A DNA stretch of 37,565 bases, taken from assembly GCA_021296115.1 (NCBI GenBank), contig JAGWBC010000007.1, positions 1 to 37,565 on the forward strand, read 5' to 3'. Shown here piece by piece: positions 16,544-26,006 of this stretch. The translations under genes and the position numbers were made by a program. This DNA comes from Anaerolineae bacterium. Lineage in GTDB: Bacteria; Chloroflexota; Anaerolineae; Aggregatilineales; Phototrophicaceae. Positions within the stretch are counted from its first letter, which is position 1; each line of letters opens with the position of its first letter. The notes beneath the pieces are model-generated. The model searched no databases. It was not told the origin of the DNA and saw only the letters and a list, made by a program, of their open reading frames with translations.

Positions 16544-17353
16544 ATGGCGAATGGCAAGCGCAAGGGCCAGGCCCGAATCCTCGAAGCCAACGGCATGACC
16601 AAGCGCTTCAGCGGTTTGGTCGCTGTTGACAACCTCGATTTCTACATACCGGAAGGCGCGATCGCCAGCATCATTGGTCCCAACGGCGCCGGCAAGACCA
16701 CCTTCTTCAACTGCATCACCGGCTTCTACCAGATCGATGAAGGCGAGCTCCTCTTCGACGGCGCGCGCATCGACGGCAAGACGCCGGACCAAATCACGCG
16801 CTCGGGCATCTCCCGCACTTTTCAGAATATCCGACTCTTCAATAATATGTCGGCCATAGAGAACATCATGGTCGGGCAAGAGCCGCATCTGCGCTCCAGC
16901 TGGATCGGCGCGATTTTGGGCTTGCCATCCACCCGGCGTGAAGATGAACTCACGGAGGATCGGGCGCGGGAATTGCTGCGCTTCGTCGGCCTGGAAGGCA
17001 AAGGCGACATGCTTTCCAAGAACTTGTCCTATGGCGATCAGCGGCGCCTGGAGATCGGACGCGCCTTGGCCAGCAAACCCAAGTTGATCTTGCTCGACGA
17101 GCCGACCGCGGGCATGAATCCGCGCGAAACGATCGAAACCACCGATTTCATCCGCCGCCTGCGCGACGAGGTTGGCATCACGGTGGTGCTGATCGAACAC
17201 GATATGCGCGTGGTCATGGACATCTCCGAGCACATAACCGTGTTGGATTACGGACGCAAAATCGCCGAGGGTCTGCCGGCCGACATACAGACCAATCCCG
17301 ATGTCATCGAGGCTTATCTGGGGCGGGGCGCGGCCGAGGCAACCAGCGCGTAG
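16544..17353 (+). CDS. livG: Branched-chain amino-acid ABC transporter ATP-binding protein LivG
   Basis: 269 aa. Walker A GPNGAGKTT at residues 45-53, signature LSYGDQRRLEIGRAL, Walker B LILLDEPTAGMNP, and the H-loop in VVLIEHDMRVVMDI. The Q-loop region ISRTFQNIRLF and the C-terminal DVIEAYLG segment are typical of LivG. It powers import with LivF in the cytoplasm. It lies 21 bp after livM, so it is in the operon. Confidence 0.96.
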   Translation: MANGKRKGQARILEANGMTKRFSGLVAVDNLDFYIPEGAIASIIGPNGAGKTTFFNCITGFYQIDEGELLFDGARIDGKTPDQITRSGISRTFQNIRLFNNMSAIENIMVGQEPHLRSSWIGAILGLPSTRREDELTEDRARELLRFVGLEGKGDMLSKNLSYGDQRRLEIGRALASKPKLILLDEPTAGMNPRETIETTDFIRRLRDEVGITVVLIEHDMRVVMDISEHITVLDYGRKIAEGLPADIQTNPDVIEAYLGRGAAEATSA

Positions 17354-17383
17354 ATTATCGAATAACCAATACGGGCAGCTGCT

Positions 17384-18094
17384 ATGGCGCTTCTGGAAGT
17401 CAACGACATTCATACCTACTACGGCAATATCCACGCGCTTAAGGGTGTATCTTTCGAGGTCGATTCCGGCGAGATCATCGCCTTGATCGGCGCGAACGGC
17501 GCCGGGAAGACGACCACGCTGCGCACGATTTCCGGTTTGATGGACCCGCGTGAAGGCAGTGTCTTCTACGATGGCGAAGACATCTCGTTGTCTCGCGCGG
17601 ACACGCTGGTATCCAAGGGAATATCCATGGTGCCGGAAGGGCGCGGCGTATTCGCCAAGCTCACCGTCGAAGAGAATCTCGATATGGGCGCCTATACACG
17701 GCGGGATGGCGGCATCAAAGATGACCTTGAAAGCTCATACGAGCTATTCCCGCGGCTGGGGGAGCGCAAGAAACAAGTGGCCGGCACGCTCAGCGGCGGC
17801 GAGCAGCAGATGCTGGCGATTGCGCGCGCCCTGATGGCCAAACCACGCCTGCTGCTGCTGGACGAGCCGTCGATGGGTCTGGCGCCGGTGCTGGTCGATG
17901 GCGTTTTTGATACCGTAGAGCGCATCGCCAGTGAAGGCGTCACCATCTTGCTTGTTGAGCAGAACGCGCATATGGCGCTGCAGATTGCTGACCGCGGTTA
18001 TGTGCTGCAAAGCGGAGAAGTCGCCATCGCTGATACGGCCGCCAACCTGCGCCAAAACGAAACCGTACAGCGAACCTACCTCGGCATCGACTGA
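17384..18094 (+). CDS. livF: Branched-chain amino-acid ABC transporter ATP-binding protein LivF
   Basis: 236 aa. Walker A GANGAGKTT at residues 36-44, MVPEGRGVFAKLTVEENL (a LivF hallmark after the Q-loop), signature LSGGEQQMLAIARAL, Walker B LLLLDEPSMGLAP, and the H-loop position occupied by Q in LLVEQNAHMAL, as usual in LivF. Second ATPase of the transporter. It lies 30 bp after livG and is followed four bases later by a kinase-fold gene. Confidence 0.96.
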   Translation: MALLEVNDIHTYYGNIHALKGVSFEVDSGEIIALIGANGAGKTTTLRTISGLMDPREGSVFYDGEDISLSRADTLVSKGISMVPEGRGVFAKLTVEENLDMGAYTRRDGGIKDDLESSYELFPRLGERKKQVAGTLSGGEQQMLAIARALMAKPRLLLLDEPSMGLAPVLVDGVFDTVERIASEGVTILLVEQNAHMALQIADRGYVLQSGEVAIADTAANLRQNETVQRTYLGID

Positions 18095-18098
18095 CGCC

Positions 18099-19238
18099 AT
18101 GCCATCGATTCCGAGCGGCGGATCGCATAACCCATTGGACTTGCCCAAATCGTATGTGTCCGGCCTCGCGCGGGGGGCGACCGGCGATGAGAACTTTGAG
18201 GTTCAAGTCTGGCAATGCGAGCCGGTTCAGGGCGGCTTCGGCAGCGCGGTCGGCGGCACAGCCCTTTACCGCCTGCGAGTAAGATCTTGCGCCGACCGGC
18301 GATGCAGCCTGATTCTGAAAGTCCTCTATGCCCGGCCAGATGAGAGCGAAGCTTCGCCCTACTACTGGAAGCGCGAATTCGAGCTCTACCGCTCGGACAT
18401 ACTGGCCGACATGCCGCGCGATTCCTTCGTTGCGCCGCGAATGTACGCCCTGGAAGCGCATGATGATGCCTGCTGGATCTGGATGGAAGACATTGAGGAT
18501 GACAAGGGCGAGTGGGCGCTGGAAGACTTCGCGGATGTCGCCGAGCGCGTGGGCCGATTCAACGGCGCCTGGCTGGCGAATGCTCCGCTGCCTACGGGGC
18601 CGTGGCTCTCTCGGGGCTGGCATGCCGCCATCGTACCGGCCCTGGCAGATTGCTTCAATCAACTGAATCGGCTGCTGGAGCATCCGCTGGCCCGTCTGAC
18701 GCTGCCGCTGGAAGCCAAGGCCGAGATTGATTCCATCTGGCGCGACCGCCGTATCTTCATGGAGGCACTGCGCGGCCTGCCGCAGACATTCTGTCACTAT
18801 GACGCTTTCCGCCGCAATGTGCTGTTCCGCGGCGACGATGCTGTCCTGCTGGACTGGGCGCTGGCCGGGGTCGGCGCCATCGGCGAAGATCTGGTGTCGC
18901 TGGTGGCGGTCAGTTTGTACTACGAAGGTTATACGCAGGAATACGCCGCACAACTCGACGACGTGGTATTCGCGAGCTATATCAAGGGGCTGCGACAGAC
19001 GGGCTGGGCTGGCGACCAGCGGCTGGCGCGCATCGGCTACACCTGCGGCATGACTCTGCGTGGCTTGGCCGGCGTCAAACAAGACATCGACCAACTGACG
19101 CATGACGCAGCTGCGGTCGACTTACCGCAAGTGCACCGCGTGAGCGACCTTGAGCAGATCGCCCGCTTCTTCGCCGACATACGCCGCTTTCGACTGCTGA
19201 AGATGGCGCGCGAAGCCAGGTCGCTGCTTACGAATTAG
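18099..19238 (+). CDS. Aminoglycoside phosphotransferase (APH)-fold kinase-like protein
   Basis: 379 aa from ATG 18099, four bases after livF stops. The kinase catalytic loop reads F-C-H-Y-D-A-F-R-R-N-V, giving HxDxxxxN, followed by the metal-binding LLDWALAGVGAIGEDL, which replaces DFG as in APH/choline-kinase-like enzymes. The N-lobe is shorter and divergent; a lysine in CSLILKVLYARP is the likely ATP-contact residue. It should phosphorylate a small molecule, but the substrate is unknown and antibiotic resistance should not be assumed. Position at the end of the liv operon hints at a link with transported substrate. Its last 11 bp overlap the convergent EamA gene. Confidence 0.85.
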   Translation: MPSIPSGGSHNPLDLPKSYVSGLARGATGDENFEVQVWQCEPVQGGFGSAVGGTALYRLRVRSCADRRCSLILKVLYARPDESEASPYYWKREFELYRSDILADMPRDSFVAPRMYALEAHDDACWIWMEDIEDDKGEWALEDFADVAERVGRFNGAWLANAPLPTGPWLSRGWHAAIVPALADCFNQLNRLLEHPLARLTLPLEAKAEIDSIWRDRRIFMEALRGLPQTFCHYDAFRRNVLFRGDDAVLLDWALAGVGAIGEDLVSLVAVSLYYEGYTQEYAAQLDDVVFASYIKGLRQTGWAGDQRLARIGYTCGMTLRGLAGVKQDIDQLTHDAAAVDLPQVHRVSDLEQIARFFADIRRFRLLKMAREARSLLTN

Positions 19239-20133
19239 CCGCCTCGCTTTGCGCGCGATAAAGCGACAGCAGCACGCCGAGCGCGATCAAGATGCCGCCG
19301 AGCCACAATGTTTCGGTCATGCGCTGGCCCAGAAACACCGCCGCCAGTAGCGCGCCGGCCAGCGGCTGAGCGAAGAAAAACAGCGAGGCTATCGTGGCGG
19401 GAACCAGACTGAAGGCGCGGTTCCAGAGCAGCAGCGCCAATGCGGTTGATACGATGCCCAGATAGAGTATGCCCAAGACGATCTCCACGCTCATGGCGCC
19501 GATCGGCCGCTGACTGAGCTCAAGAATGCTGGCGGGAATCGACACCAGCAGCCCGCCGAGCAGCGCGACAATAGTAACCATCAAAGCAGGCGTTGCCTGG
19601 CGCAGTGTGACCCGCCGCACCAGCACCGAGTATAGCCCCCAGGTGACGGCAGCGACCGCCAGGAAGGCATCGCCGGTGAAAGTATCGGAGGCGAAATCAG
19701 CCGAAGCGGGATTCAGAATAATCAGCAGGCCGGCCGAAGCCAAAACAATGGCGGCCAGGCGCTGCAAGGTCATACGCTCGCGCAGCAGCAAGACGGCGAA
19801 GAGTACGACAAAAGCCGGCGAAGCGCTGGTGACCAGAGCGCCGTTGACCGCCGTGGACAGGTCCGTACCCAGGAATTGGGCGCCCAGACTGATGCCCAGA
19901 CCGACGACGCCGACCGCCAGCAGGCTCCGCAAGCTGCGCCGGCCCGGCAGCGATTGCCCTCGCCTCAGGCTCAGCGGCAGCAAAACCGCCAGCCCGAGCG
20001 CGATGCGCAAGGTCAAGAGTGTAAAGGGCGGCACGATCAGCAAGACAAGGTCCGAAACCACGTACATGCTGCCCCAGATACTCGCGGCGGTGATGCCATA
20101 AAGCGCGCCGCGCCACATGCCCGAACTATCCAT
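19228..20133 (-). CDS. EamA/DMT-family transporter
   Basis: 301 aa from ATG 20133 (TTG 20148 is an in-frame alternative). About ten hydrophobic helices are arranged as two repeated halves, each beginning with a GxxxAxxWG-type helix: YGITAASIWGSMYVVSDL and FLAVAAVTWGLYSVLVRRV. The C-terminal helix pair includes SLFFFAQPLAGALLAAVFLGQ, the conserved EamA motif. The predicted role is inner-membrane export of amino acids or other metabolites. It is transcribed opposite to the liv/kinase operon and overlaps it tail to tail by 11 bp. Its start faces the accessory TIR locus. Confidence 0.92.
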   Translation of the reverse strand: MDSSGMWRGALYGITAASIWGSMYVVSDLVLLIVPPFTLLTLRIALGLAVLLPLSLRRGQSLPGRRSLRSLLAVGVVGLGISLGAQFLGTDLSTAVNGALVTSASPAFVVLFAVLLLRERMTLQRLAAIVLASAGLLIILNPASADFASDTFTGDAFLAVAAVTWGLYSVLVRRVTLRQATPALMVTIVALLGGLLVSIPASILELSQRPIGAMSVEIVLGILYLGIVSTALALLLWNRAFSLVPATIASLFFFAQPLAGALLAAVFLGQRMTETLWLGGILIALGVLLSLYRAQSEAANS

Positions 20134-20222
20134 AAACGCGCATCTCAATCACGTCGCCGCCAGCCGCAAATCGGCACGCGCTCCAGGGCCGTGGCCCGGC
20201 GCCAGATTTGCGCCCATATCGC

Positions 20223-20251
20223 ATAACACACATGCCGCCCAAGAGTATAAT
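20223..20251 (+). promoter_or_regulatory. Promoter of the TIR/STAND locus
   Basis: TATAAT at 20246-20251 with ATAACA (4 of 6 matches to TTGACA) at 20223-20228 and a 17-bp spacer, 57 bp before the predicted start codon of the first conflict gene. It is the only good -10 in the 174-bp gap and could drive the whole plus-strand island. Confidence 0.55.
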
Positions 20252-20307
20252 CGATAGGTAGAAAGTGAAGTATACGCGCGCCAAAGGGTTCCGTCATTAA
20301 CGCGAGC

Positions 20308-23300
20308 TTGATTTACCTTTCATACCACAACATCGATATCGATTACGCTTTTCGGCTTTCAACCTTGCTGATTCGCTGTTACCGCAACATTTGGCTGGAC
20401 CGCTTCGAGATTCTTCCCACCGCGAACTGGCCGGAGGAGACGCGCGCCGCGCGCGATCGGGCGACCAGCGTAATCGCCGTTGTTTCAGACGACTATCTGC
20501 AGTCGGCGGCTTGTCGCGCGGAATTCGAACATTTTCACGATCGAGGCATCGCCGTCACCGCCGTCATCGCGCGCGATTTCTCCACCGATCGCATCAGCGG
20601 ATTCACCTTCAACGACTGGGTCGACTTTCGGCGCTGGTTTGACGAACCTGATGACCGCAGCGTGGAGAACTTGCTCAGCCAATTCCCGCAGTCGGAATCG
20701 GCGCCGCCGGCGGGCGAACGGCTGGACTACTTGCGGGGCTTCATTCACCAGACGGAGCTCGCCTTCGCCAAGATGCCTACATCGTGGGCGGCGCTGCGCA
20801 ATGGCGACGCGGCCAATGCGGACGATATTCGCCCGCGCATGGTCCACACGGACTTGCTGCAAGGTTGGGAATTTGTCAGCGCGAAATCGGGCAATGAGCT
20901 GCCGCTGGAGAATCTGCTGACCTGGTCGCAGAATGAAGCGCAGTTCATGCTGCTGGGCGAGCGCGGTTGCGGCAAGACCACTTTCGCCCGGCTGCTCGCG
21001 CTGGAACAAGCTCACGCTGCCCTGCGCGACGACGGGGCGGCCCTGCCCATCTGGCTTGATCTCTCGCTCTGGCAGGACAACTGCCCTTCAGTCGACGCCT
21101 TCATTGAATCGCAGTGGCCCTTGCTGTCATACTGGCAGCACTGGCTTGAAGGACATCAAGCTTTTTTCGTTCTGGATAACTGGAATGACTTCCAAAAGAC
21201 CTGCCCCGGCATGGCTGCCGACTTCTGCGACTGGATTGACGCCAGCCCGGACCAGCGCTTCGCTCTGCTCGCCGATGGGCCCAGCAGCAGCGACCCAGCT
21301 CTGCCCTCGGCGCGCTTCACGCCCTTGAATCCGCAGCTGGCGCAGAAATTCGCGGCCGCTTTTCTGACCCTCGATCAGCAGAGCGGATTCCGGCAGATTT
21401 TGCGGCAAAAAGAGGCGCTGATTCAAGACAGCCAACTGGCTTATCTGTCGCTCGGCGTGGAGTTGGCTTCAGCCGACCGGGCGCTCGCTTTCAACGCCTG
21501 GCATAGCAATCCAATCGGCGCGGCAGTTCGGCTGCGCAGCCAGCAGATTCCGCCGCGGGCGATTGCGCTGACCGCAGAGATGACCTTGTCTTCGCTGCGG
21601 GCGCTGGCTTGGTCGATGATGTTGCAGGGCAACCACCGCACAATTGCGCGGGCCGATGCGGAACAGCAGACCTCGGACAGCCAGGTTATTGAGTACGCGC
21701 TGGAGCTCGGTCTGATGATCGAGTCCGGGGGGCGGATTCGCTTTGAATCTGAAGCTATTCAATACTACCTCGCCGCTGAAAACCTCAAGAAAGACGGCTT
21801 AATCAAGTATTTGACTCGGCCGGAATTCGACCCGGAACAAGGCCGAGCGCCGCGCAAGTGGGATCAACTGGCGCTGGTCGTGGTGGACTCGCTGAGTGAC
21901 GAGCAGCGCATACGCGTGGTCCACCAGATTGCCGACACAGACCCATTTCTGGCGGCGATGTGTACGCGGCTCCACCCGGACGACTACGCCAGTTGCCAAG
22001 AGATGCTGGTCAAGAAGCTGGTTCAATTGTGCGCGCAAAACCCCGCCGCTCAAGGCGCGTTTCGCGAGACCGTGGCGGGCTTGCCCGATCCGCTGCAAAC
22101 GGCCGAATTACTGATCGCCCAGGTGGGTCAGCAGAGCAATCCCGTTCAGCTGTGGCTCTGGCGCGAAATCTGCGCTCTGCCGCTGGACTTGCCGGTTGCT
22201 TTCGTAGAGATTTTGTCGGGCTTTGAGCGCGACGAATCGACCACGTTGGCGGAAGAGCTGGCCGAATACAGCCTGCCGCACACACTCGCATACCTCTTGC
22301 GGCTGACGCAGAACGACGACAAACAGCTGCGCCGCAATGCGCTCTGGGCCTTGGGCGAATTGAAGTATCTGCCCGTGGCCATTCTGCTGCTGGATTATCT
22401 GGAGCGGGCCGAACGGGACGATCTAGGCGAAGTCTTGTCGGCGTTGATGAACTTCGCCTACTCCGAAATCTTGGTGCGGGTGCTGCGCTGGTCGCAAGGC
22501 AATGCCTGGCATCGCGATACGGTGATCGCGGCTCTAGCGCGGCGAAAACGGGGCGTGACCAGTCGGCTGCTGGCCTTTGCCGACTCGCGCCGCTTGACCT
22601 TGAGCGCCGATTTCTATGACTTGGTCGCCAATACTGACGAGCGGGATATCGCCATTGGCCTGGCGCAAATCATCGGCGAACAGGTCGACTTGTCGGAGTC
22701 GGTTGAGACCGCCTTACTGTCCGCCAGAGATGCCGACGCTTTACGCGGGCGCATCGCCGGCGCCATCACACACCTGCCAAACCGCGAAGGCTTCCAGCAG
22801 TTGGCGCAAGACATCGAGCAAGTGCTGCAAGATCCGCCGGAACCGACCGTGATCGCCGGCAGCAGCCTCGATGCGCTGCTCTATGGGCCGACAGTCTTCG
22901 ACGAGATCTCGGCGCTGTCGGCGCAGGCTGGCGGCGCCATTCCACCAGACTTGCTCCAGCAATTGAGACATGGAGACTGGCAGCGGAGACATCGTGGCGT
23001 CAGCGGTTTGTCGGGAGTCGCGGCGGCTGATGCGCTCCCGCATCTCTTGCAGGCCACGGCAGACGAAGACAATCGCGTACAATTGGCGGCCTACGAAGTG
23101 CTGGCGAGATTCGACGACGAAACAGCTCAGAAGGCGCTTGTCGCAGCCTTGTCAGATGCAGATATCGAGATCGTTGAATCGGTGACCAATTTGCTGCAGG
23201 GGACCTCCCTGGCGGATTACGACCCGCTGATCGAGCTGCTGGACAGCGGCAATCCGACTGTGGTCGCCGCGTCCATTGCGATTCTCGCCGGCGCCGGGCA

Positions 23301-24231
23301 GCGACATGCTGCCGAAGCGATTGAGCAACTGCGCGACGACCCGCGACAGCCGGCGCAAGGCGCCCCGACCATCGGGCAACGCGCGCGCGCGGCCGTCCAA
23401 CAATTGGCGGCGACAGGCGCAGAATCGCTCGACGGTCCTGCTGTGCCGTACAACGGCAGCCAAGCGACATTCAGCGACGCGGAAAAGATCAGGCGTACGC
23501 TGGATGTGCTGCGCGATGACGATTGGGGCCGGACGCAAAAAGCGGCCAAGTTCTTGCGCAAATTCGCCCGCCACATGCGCGGTCGCGACAATTCCGAAAT
23601 ACGCAGCCTGCTCTGCGCTGCCCTGGACGACAGCAACTGGAGTGTGCGTTGGGCGGCGGCCGAGGCCTTGGCCATGCTGCATGATCGAGCGGCAGTCCCC
23701 CAGCTGCAAGCTTGCCTTAACGACCCGAGCTGGATCGTACAGGTGGCGAGCATCCGCGCGCTGGTCGAGCTGGCGGCGCTGGATGCCGCGCCACACATGC
23801 TGCCGCACTTAAATAGCAGCCAAAAGCCTGTGCGCGAAGCCGCGGCGGAAGCTCTGGGCGAGCTGAAATACCGCGACGCTATCCAGCCCTTGGGCGACGT
23901 CTTAAAGCGCGAGCGCGATGAATTTGTGCGATTGGCGGCGCTAACAGCCATCTACCGCATCAGCCCGGCCGAGGCGCGCCCCTGGCTGGAATACGCCCTC
24001 AGCGACAGCTACATGCATATCCGTGTTTTCGCTATGGAGCGGCTGTCGCCCGCTTTGAACGAGAGCGATCTGCCGGTTCTGCGTCAGTTGCTGATGGACG
24101 ACGAGCAGCCCTCATGGGAAGGCGAATCCGTCCGCGACATGGCCCTGCAAGTATTGCGGCGGATCAACGGCGAGGAAAGCCGCGCGCTGCTTGACTCGCT
24201 GGGCGCCACCGAAAATCGGACCAGCGCATGA
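20308..24231 (+). CDS. TIR / STAND-like P-loop ATPase / HEAT-repeat protein
   Basis: 1307 aa. Residues 1-110 are a TIR domain (IYLSYHNIDIDYAFRLSTLL, then SVIAVVSDDYLQSAACRAEFEHF), with Glu72 at the position of the catalytic NADase glutamate. A P-loop FMLLGERGCGKTTFAR lies near residues 214-228, with a Walker B-like AFFVLDNWNDF about 65 residues later, giving a divergent NACHT/STAND switch. From about residue 560 to the end are HEAT-like repeats, for example LRRNALWALGELKYLPVAI, VRWAAAEALAMLHDRAAV and VREAAAEALGELKYRDAI. I infer a ligand-sensing HEAT array that releases TIR NAD+ cleavage. The start is TTG 20308, immediately before the TIR first strand; an ATT at 20296 is possible. ATGA overlap couples it to the next TIR gene. 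Confidence 0.85.
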   Translation: MIYLSYHNIDIDYAFRLSTLLIRCYRNIWLDRFEILPTANWPEETRAARDRATSVIAVVSDDYLQSAACRAEFEHFHDRGIAVTAVIARDFSTDRISGFTFNDWVDFRRWFDEPDDRSVENLLSQFPQSESAPPAGERLDYLRGFIHQTELAFAKMPTSWAALRNGDAANADDIRPRMVHTDLLQGWEFVSAKSGNELPLENLLTWSQNEAQFMLLGERGCGKTTFARLLALEQAHAALRDDGAALPIWLDLSLWQDNCPSVDAFIESQWPLLSYWQHWLEGHQAFFVLDNWNDFQKTCPGMAADFCDWIDASPDQRFALLADGPSSSDPALPSARFTPLNPQLAQKFAAAFLTLDQQSGFRQILRQKEALIQDSQLAYLSLGVELASADRALAFNAWHSNPIGAAVRLRSQQIPPRAIALTAEMTLSSLRALAWSMMLQGNHRTIARADAEQQTSDSQVIEYALELGLMIESGGRIRFESEAIQYYLAAENLKKDGLIKYLTRPEFDPEQGRAPRKWDQLALVVVDSLSDEQRIRVVHQIADTDPFLAAMCTRLHPDDYASCQEMLVKKLVQLCAQNPAAQGAFRETVAGLPDPLQTAELLIAQVGQQSNPVQLWLWREICALPLDLPVAFVEILSGFERDESTTLAEELAEYSLPHTLAYLLRLTQNDDKQLRRNALWALGELKYLPVAILLLDYLERAERDDLGEVLSALMNFAYSEILVRVLRWSQGNAWHRDTVIAALARRKRGVTSRLLAFADSRRLTLSADFYDLVANTDERDIAIGLAQIIGEQVDLSESVETALLSARDADALRGRIAGAITHLPNREGFQQLAQDIEQVLQDPPEPTVIAGSSLDALLYGPTVFDEISALSAQAGGAIPPDLLQQLRHGDWQRRHRGVSGLSGVAAADALPHLLQATADEDNRVQLAAYEVLARFDDETAQKALVAALSDADIEIVESVTNLLQGTSLADYDPLIELLDSGNPTVVAASIAILAGAGQRHAAEAIEQLRDDPRQPAQGAPTIGQRARAAVQQLAATGAESLDGPAVPYNGSQATFSDAEKIRRTLDVLRDDDWGRTQKAAKFLRKFARHMRGRDNSEIRSLLCAALDDSNWSVRWAAAEALAMLHDRAAVPQLQACLNDPSWIVQVASIRALVELAALDAAPHMLPHLNSSQKPVREAAAEALGELKYRDAIQPLGDVLKRERDEFVRLAALTAIYRISPAEARPWLEYALSDSYMHIRVFAMERLSPALNESDLPVLRQLLMDDEQPSWEGESVRDMALQVLRRINGEESRALLDSLGATENRTSA

Positions 24232-25949
24232 AGATCTTCGTAAGTTACGCGCGGGCGGATAAACCCTACTGCATTCGCATCATCGAAACCTTGCACGCCC
24301 ACGATGTCTGGTACGACCAGCGCCTCTACGCCGGCCAAGACTGGTGGAAGGAAATCCTCAGGCGGCTGGATTGGTGCGAGGTCTTCCTTTACTTGCTCTC
24401 GCCGGATTCGGTGACTTCGCAATATTGCCGGCGCGAGCTGGAACTGGCGCTGCGGCTGAAGCGCGACATCATCCCGGTGCTGATCACCAGAGACACCGTG
24501 CTGCCGGAAAATATGCGCGATTGGCAGTATGTCGATTTGAGTGACAATTTGACGGTCGAAAATGTGTCACAGCTCTTGAACGCCATCTTGATGGTGGAGC
24601 GCCAGAAAGCGGCTGAACCAGCGCCGGGGGCGGAAGTTGAGATCTCCGAAAGCCGAGCGGATTCGTCAGCCAACCCGGCGGAAACCATAAGCAATGCCGT
24701 TGGCGCGCTGGAAAAGGGCGATTACCGGCGTGCCGCGCGTTTGCTGCGGCGAGCCAAGGCCAGCGGCTACCAGTCGCGTTTCGTCAAGATCGACAAGCTG
24801 CTGCAAGTGGCGGAATCCGCGCTCAAGGAGCGTAAACAGACGCGGGAAGTCGAACGCGAGTATCAGCATATCGTGGCCCTATTCGCCTTTGAGAGCACAC
24901 GCCAACTGGCTTGCGAGACGCTGGAAGAATTCCGGCGCGAATTCGGCGACTACGATCCGCGCGGATTGCGCAAGTTGTGCAAACCCGCCGCGGCTGAGGG
25001 CAATGCGAACAGCCGACCTCGTAACGCGAACAAGTTTCAGCCTACACCGAGCCCGCGGCGCGTCGCTACGTCCCCGCCGCCCTCAAGCAAAAGGCCAGTC
25101 GCGCGCGCGAGCAGTCAGGCGGTACCGGATCCGCCAGCCGGACGCGGCGCCCCCGCACCTTCTCTCAAGGCCACAGCCCAGGCGGAAACGCCGAGGCGCC
25201 TGCCAGACGCTGACGCGCCGCTCACGGTAAAGGAAGTTTTGCCTATGCTACAATGGTGTGACATCCCGCACGGGACGGTCACGGTCTCCAGTATCGTAGG
25301 CGCGGATGAAGACTTCGGCGAGATGACGGTGCAGGTGGACAATTTCGTCATGAGCAAGTATCCGGTGACCAACGCGCAATTCGCCATCTTCGCGCGAGCG
25401 GAAGACGGCTACAAGAATTCGCGCTGGTGGACCTATTCGGAGCATGCGCAACGCTGGTTCAAGCTGGGCAAAGGCGTGGCCGAAGCGCGCTTCAGCGGCG
25501 AAAAGCACCCGCGCGAGAACGTCAACTGGTACGAAGCCATGGCCTTCGCCAATTGGCTCGGCAGTTTGCTCAAGATGAAAGTGGCCCTGCCCACAGTGGC
25601 GCAATGGCAGCGCGCCGCCCAAGGCGATGACGACCGCTATTTCCCCTGGGGCGATGAGTATGACGAGGAACACTGCAACACGCTGGAAACCGGCTTGAAG
25701 ATGACGACGCCGGTCAACCGCTATCATCAGGGGGTCAGCCCCTATGGCGTATACGATATGGCTGGCAATATATGGGAGTGGACGATGAACACCGCAGCCG
25801 CGGCTGACGAGGGCCGGGATCGTCGGCGGGCGGTCGCCGGCGGCAGTTACGTCAGCCCCTGCGATCGCGCGCAGACTTCATTCCGCTATTATTTGGATCC
25901 GCGTGTGCGTTATTCATCAATTGGCATTCGACTCGTCGGCTTGACGTAG
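24228..25949 (+). CDS. TIR domain protein with C-terminal FGE/sulfatase-modifying-factor-like domain
   Basis: 573 aa. Residues 1-125 are TIR (MKIFVSYARADKPYCIRII, then LYLLSPDSVTSQYCRRELELAL), with Glu70 as the expected NADase residue. Residues about 145-235 are helical. Residues about 250-335 are a Pro/Ser/Arg-rich linker. Residues about 340-573 are an FGE-like C-type-lectin fold: FVMSKYPVTNAQFAIF, HPRENVNWYEAMAFANWLG, DDRYFPWGDEYD, VYDMAGNIWEWT and AVAGGSYVSP. The FGE active-site cysteines that follow GGS(Y/W) are absent, so formylglycine synthesis is unlikely; a binding role is inferred. ATGA overlap with the upstream TIR-HEAT gene implies coupled expression. Confidence 0.88.
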   Translation: MKIFVSYARADKPYCIRIIETLHAHDVWYDQRLYAGQDWWKEILRRLDWCEVFLYLLSPDSVTSQYCRRELELALRLKRDIIPVLITRDTVLPENMRDWQYVDLSDNLTVENVSQLLNAILMVERQKAAEPAPGAEVEISESRADSSANPAETISNAVGALEKGDYRRAARLLRRAKASGYQSRFVKIDKLLQVAESALKERKQTREVEREYQHIVALFAFESTRQLACETLEEFRREFGDYDPRGLRKLCKPAAAEGNANSRPRNANKFQPTPSPRRVATSPPPSSKRPVARASSQAVPDPPAGRGAPAPSLKATAQAETPRRLPDADAPLTVKEVLPMLQWCDIPHGTVTVSSIVGADEDFGEMTVQVDNFVMSKYPVTNAQFAIFARAEDGYKNSRWWTYSEHAQRWFKLGKGVAEARFSGEKHPRENVNWYEAMAFANWLGSLLKMKVALPTVAQWQRAAQGDDDRYFPWGDEYDEEHCNTLETGLKMTTPVNRYHQGVSPYGVYDMAGNIWEWTMNTAAAADEGRDRRRAVAGGSYVSPCDRAQTSFRYYLDPRVRYSSIGIRLVGLT

Positions 25950-26006
25950 ACGTAAAATCGCGACAGCCTAACAAGTCTGAACCGGGAAAACGAAGGGAAA
26001 GTAGAG

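Noticed and set aside
17940-19103. Long open frame (387 codons) on the minus strand
   Set aside because: Antisense to the APH-fold gene, whose HxDxxxxN motif is clear; no homology features of its own.
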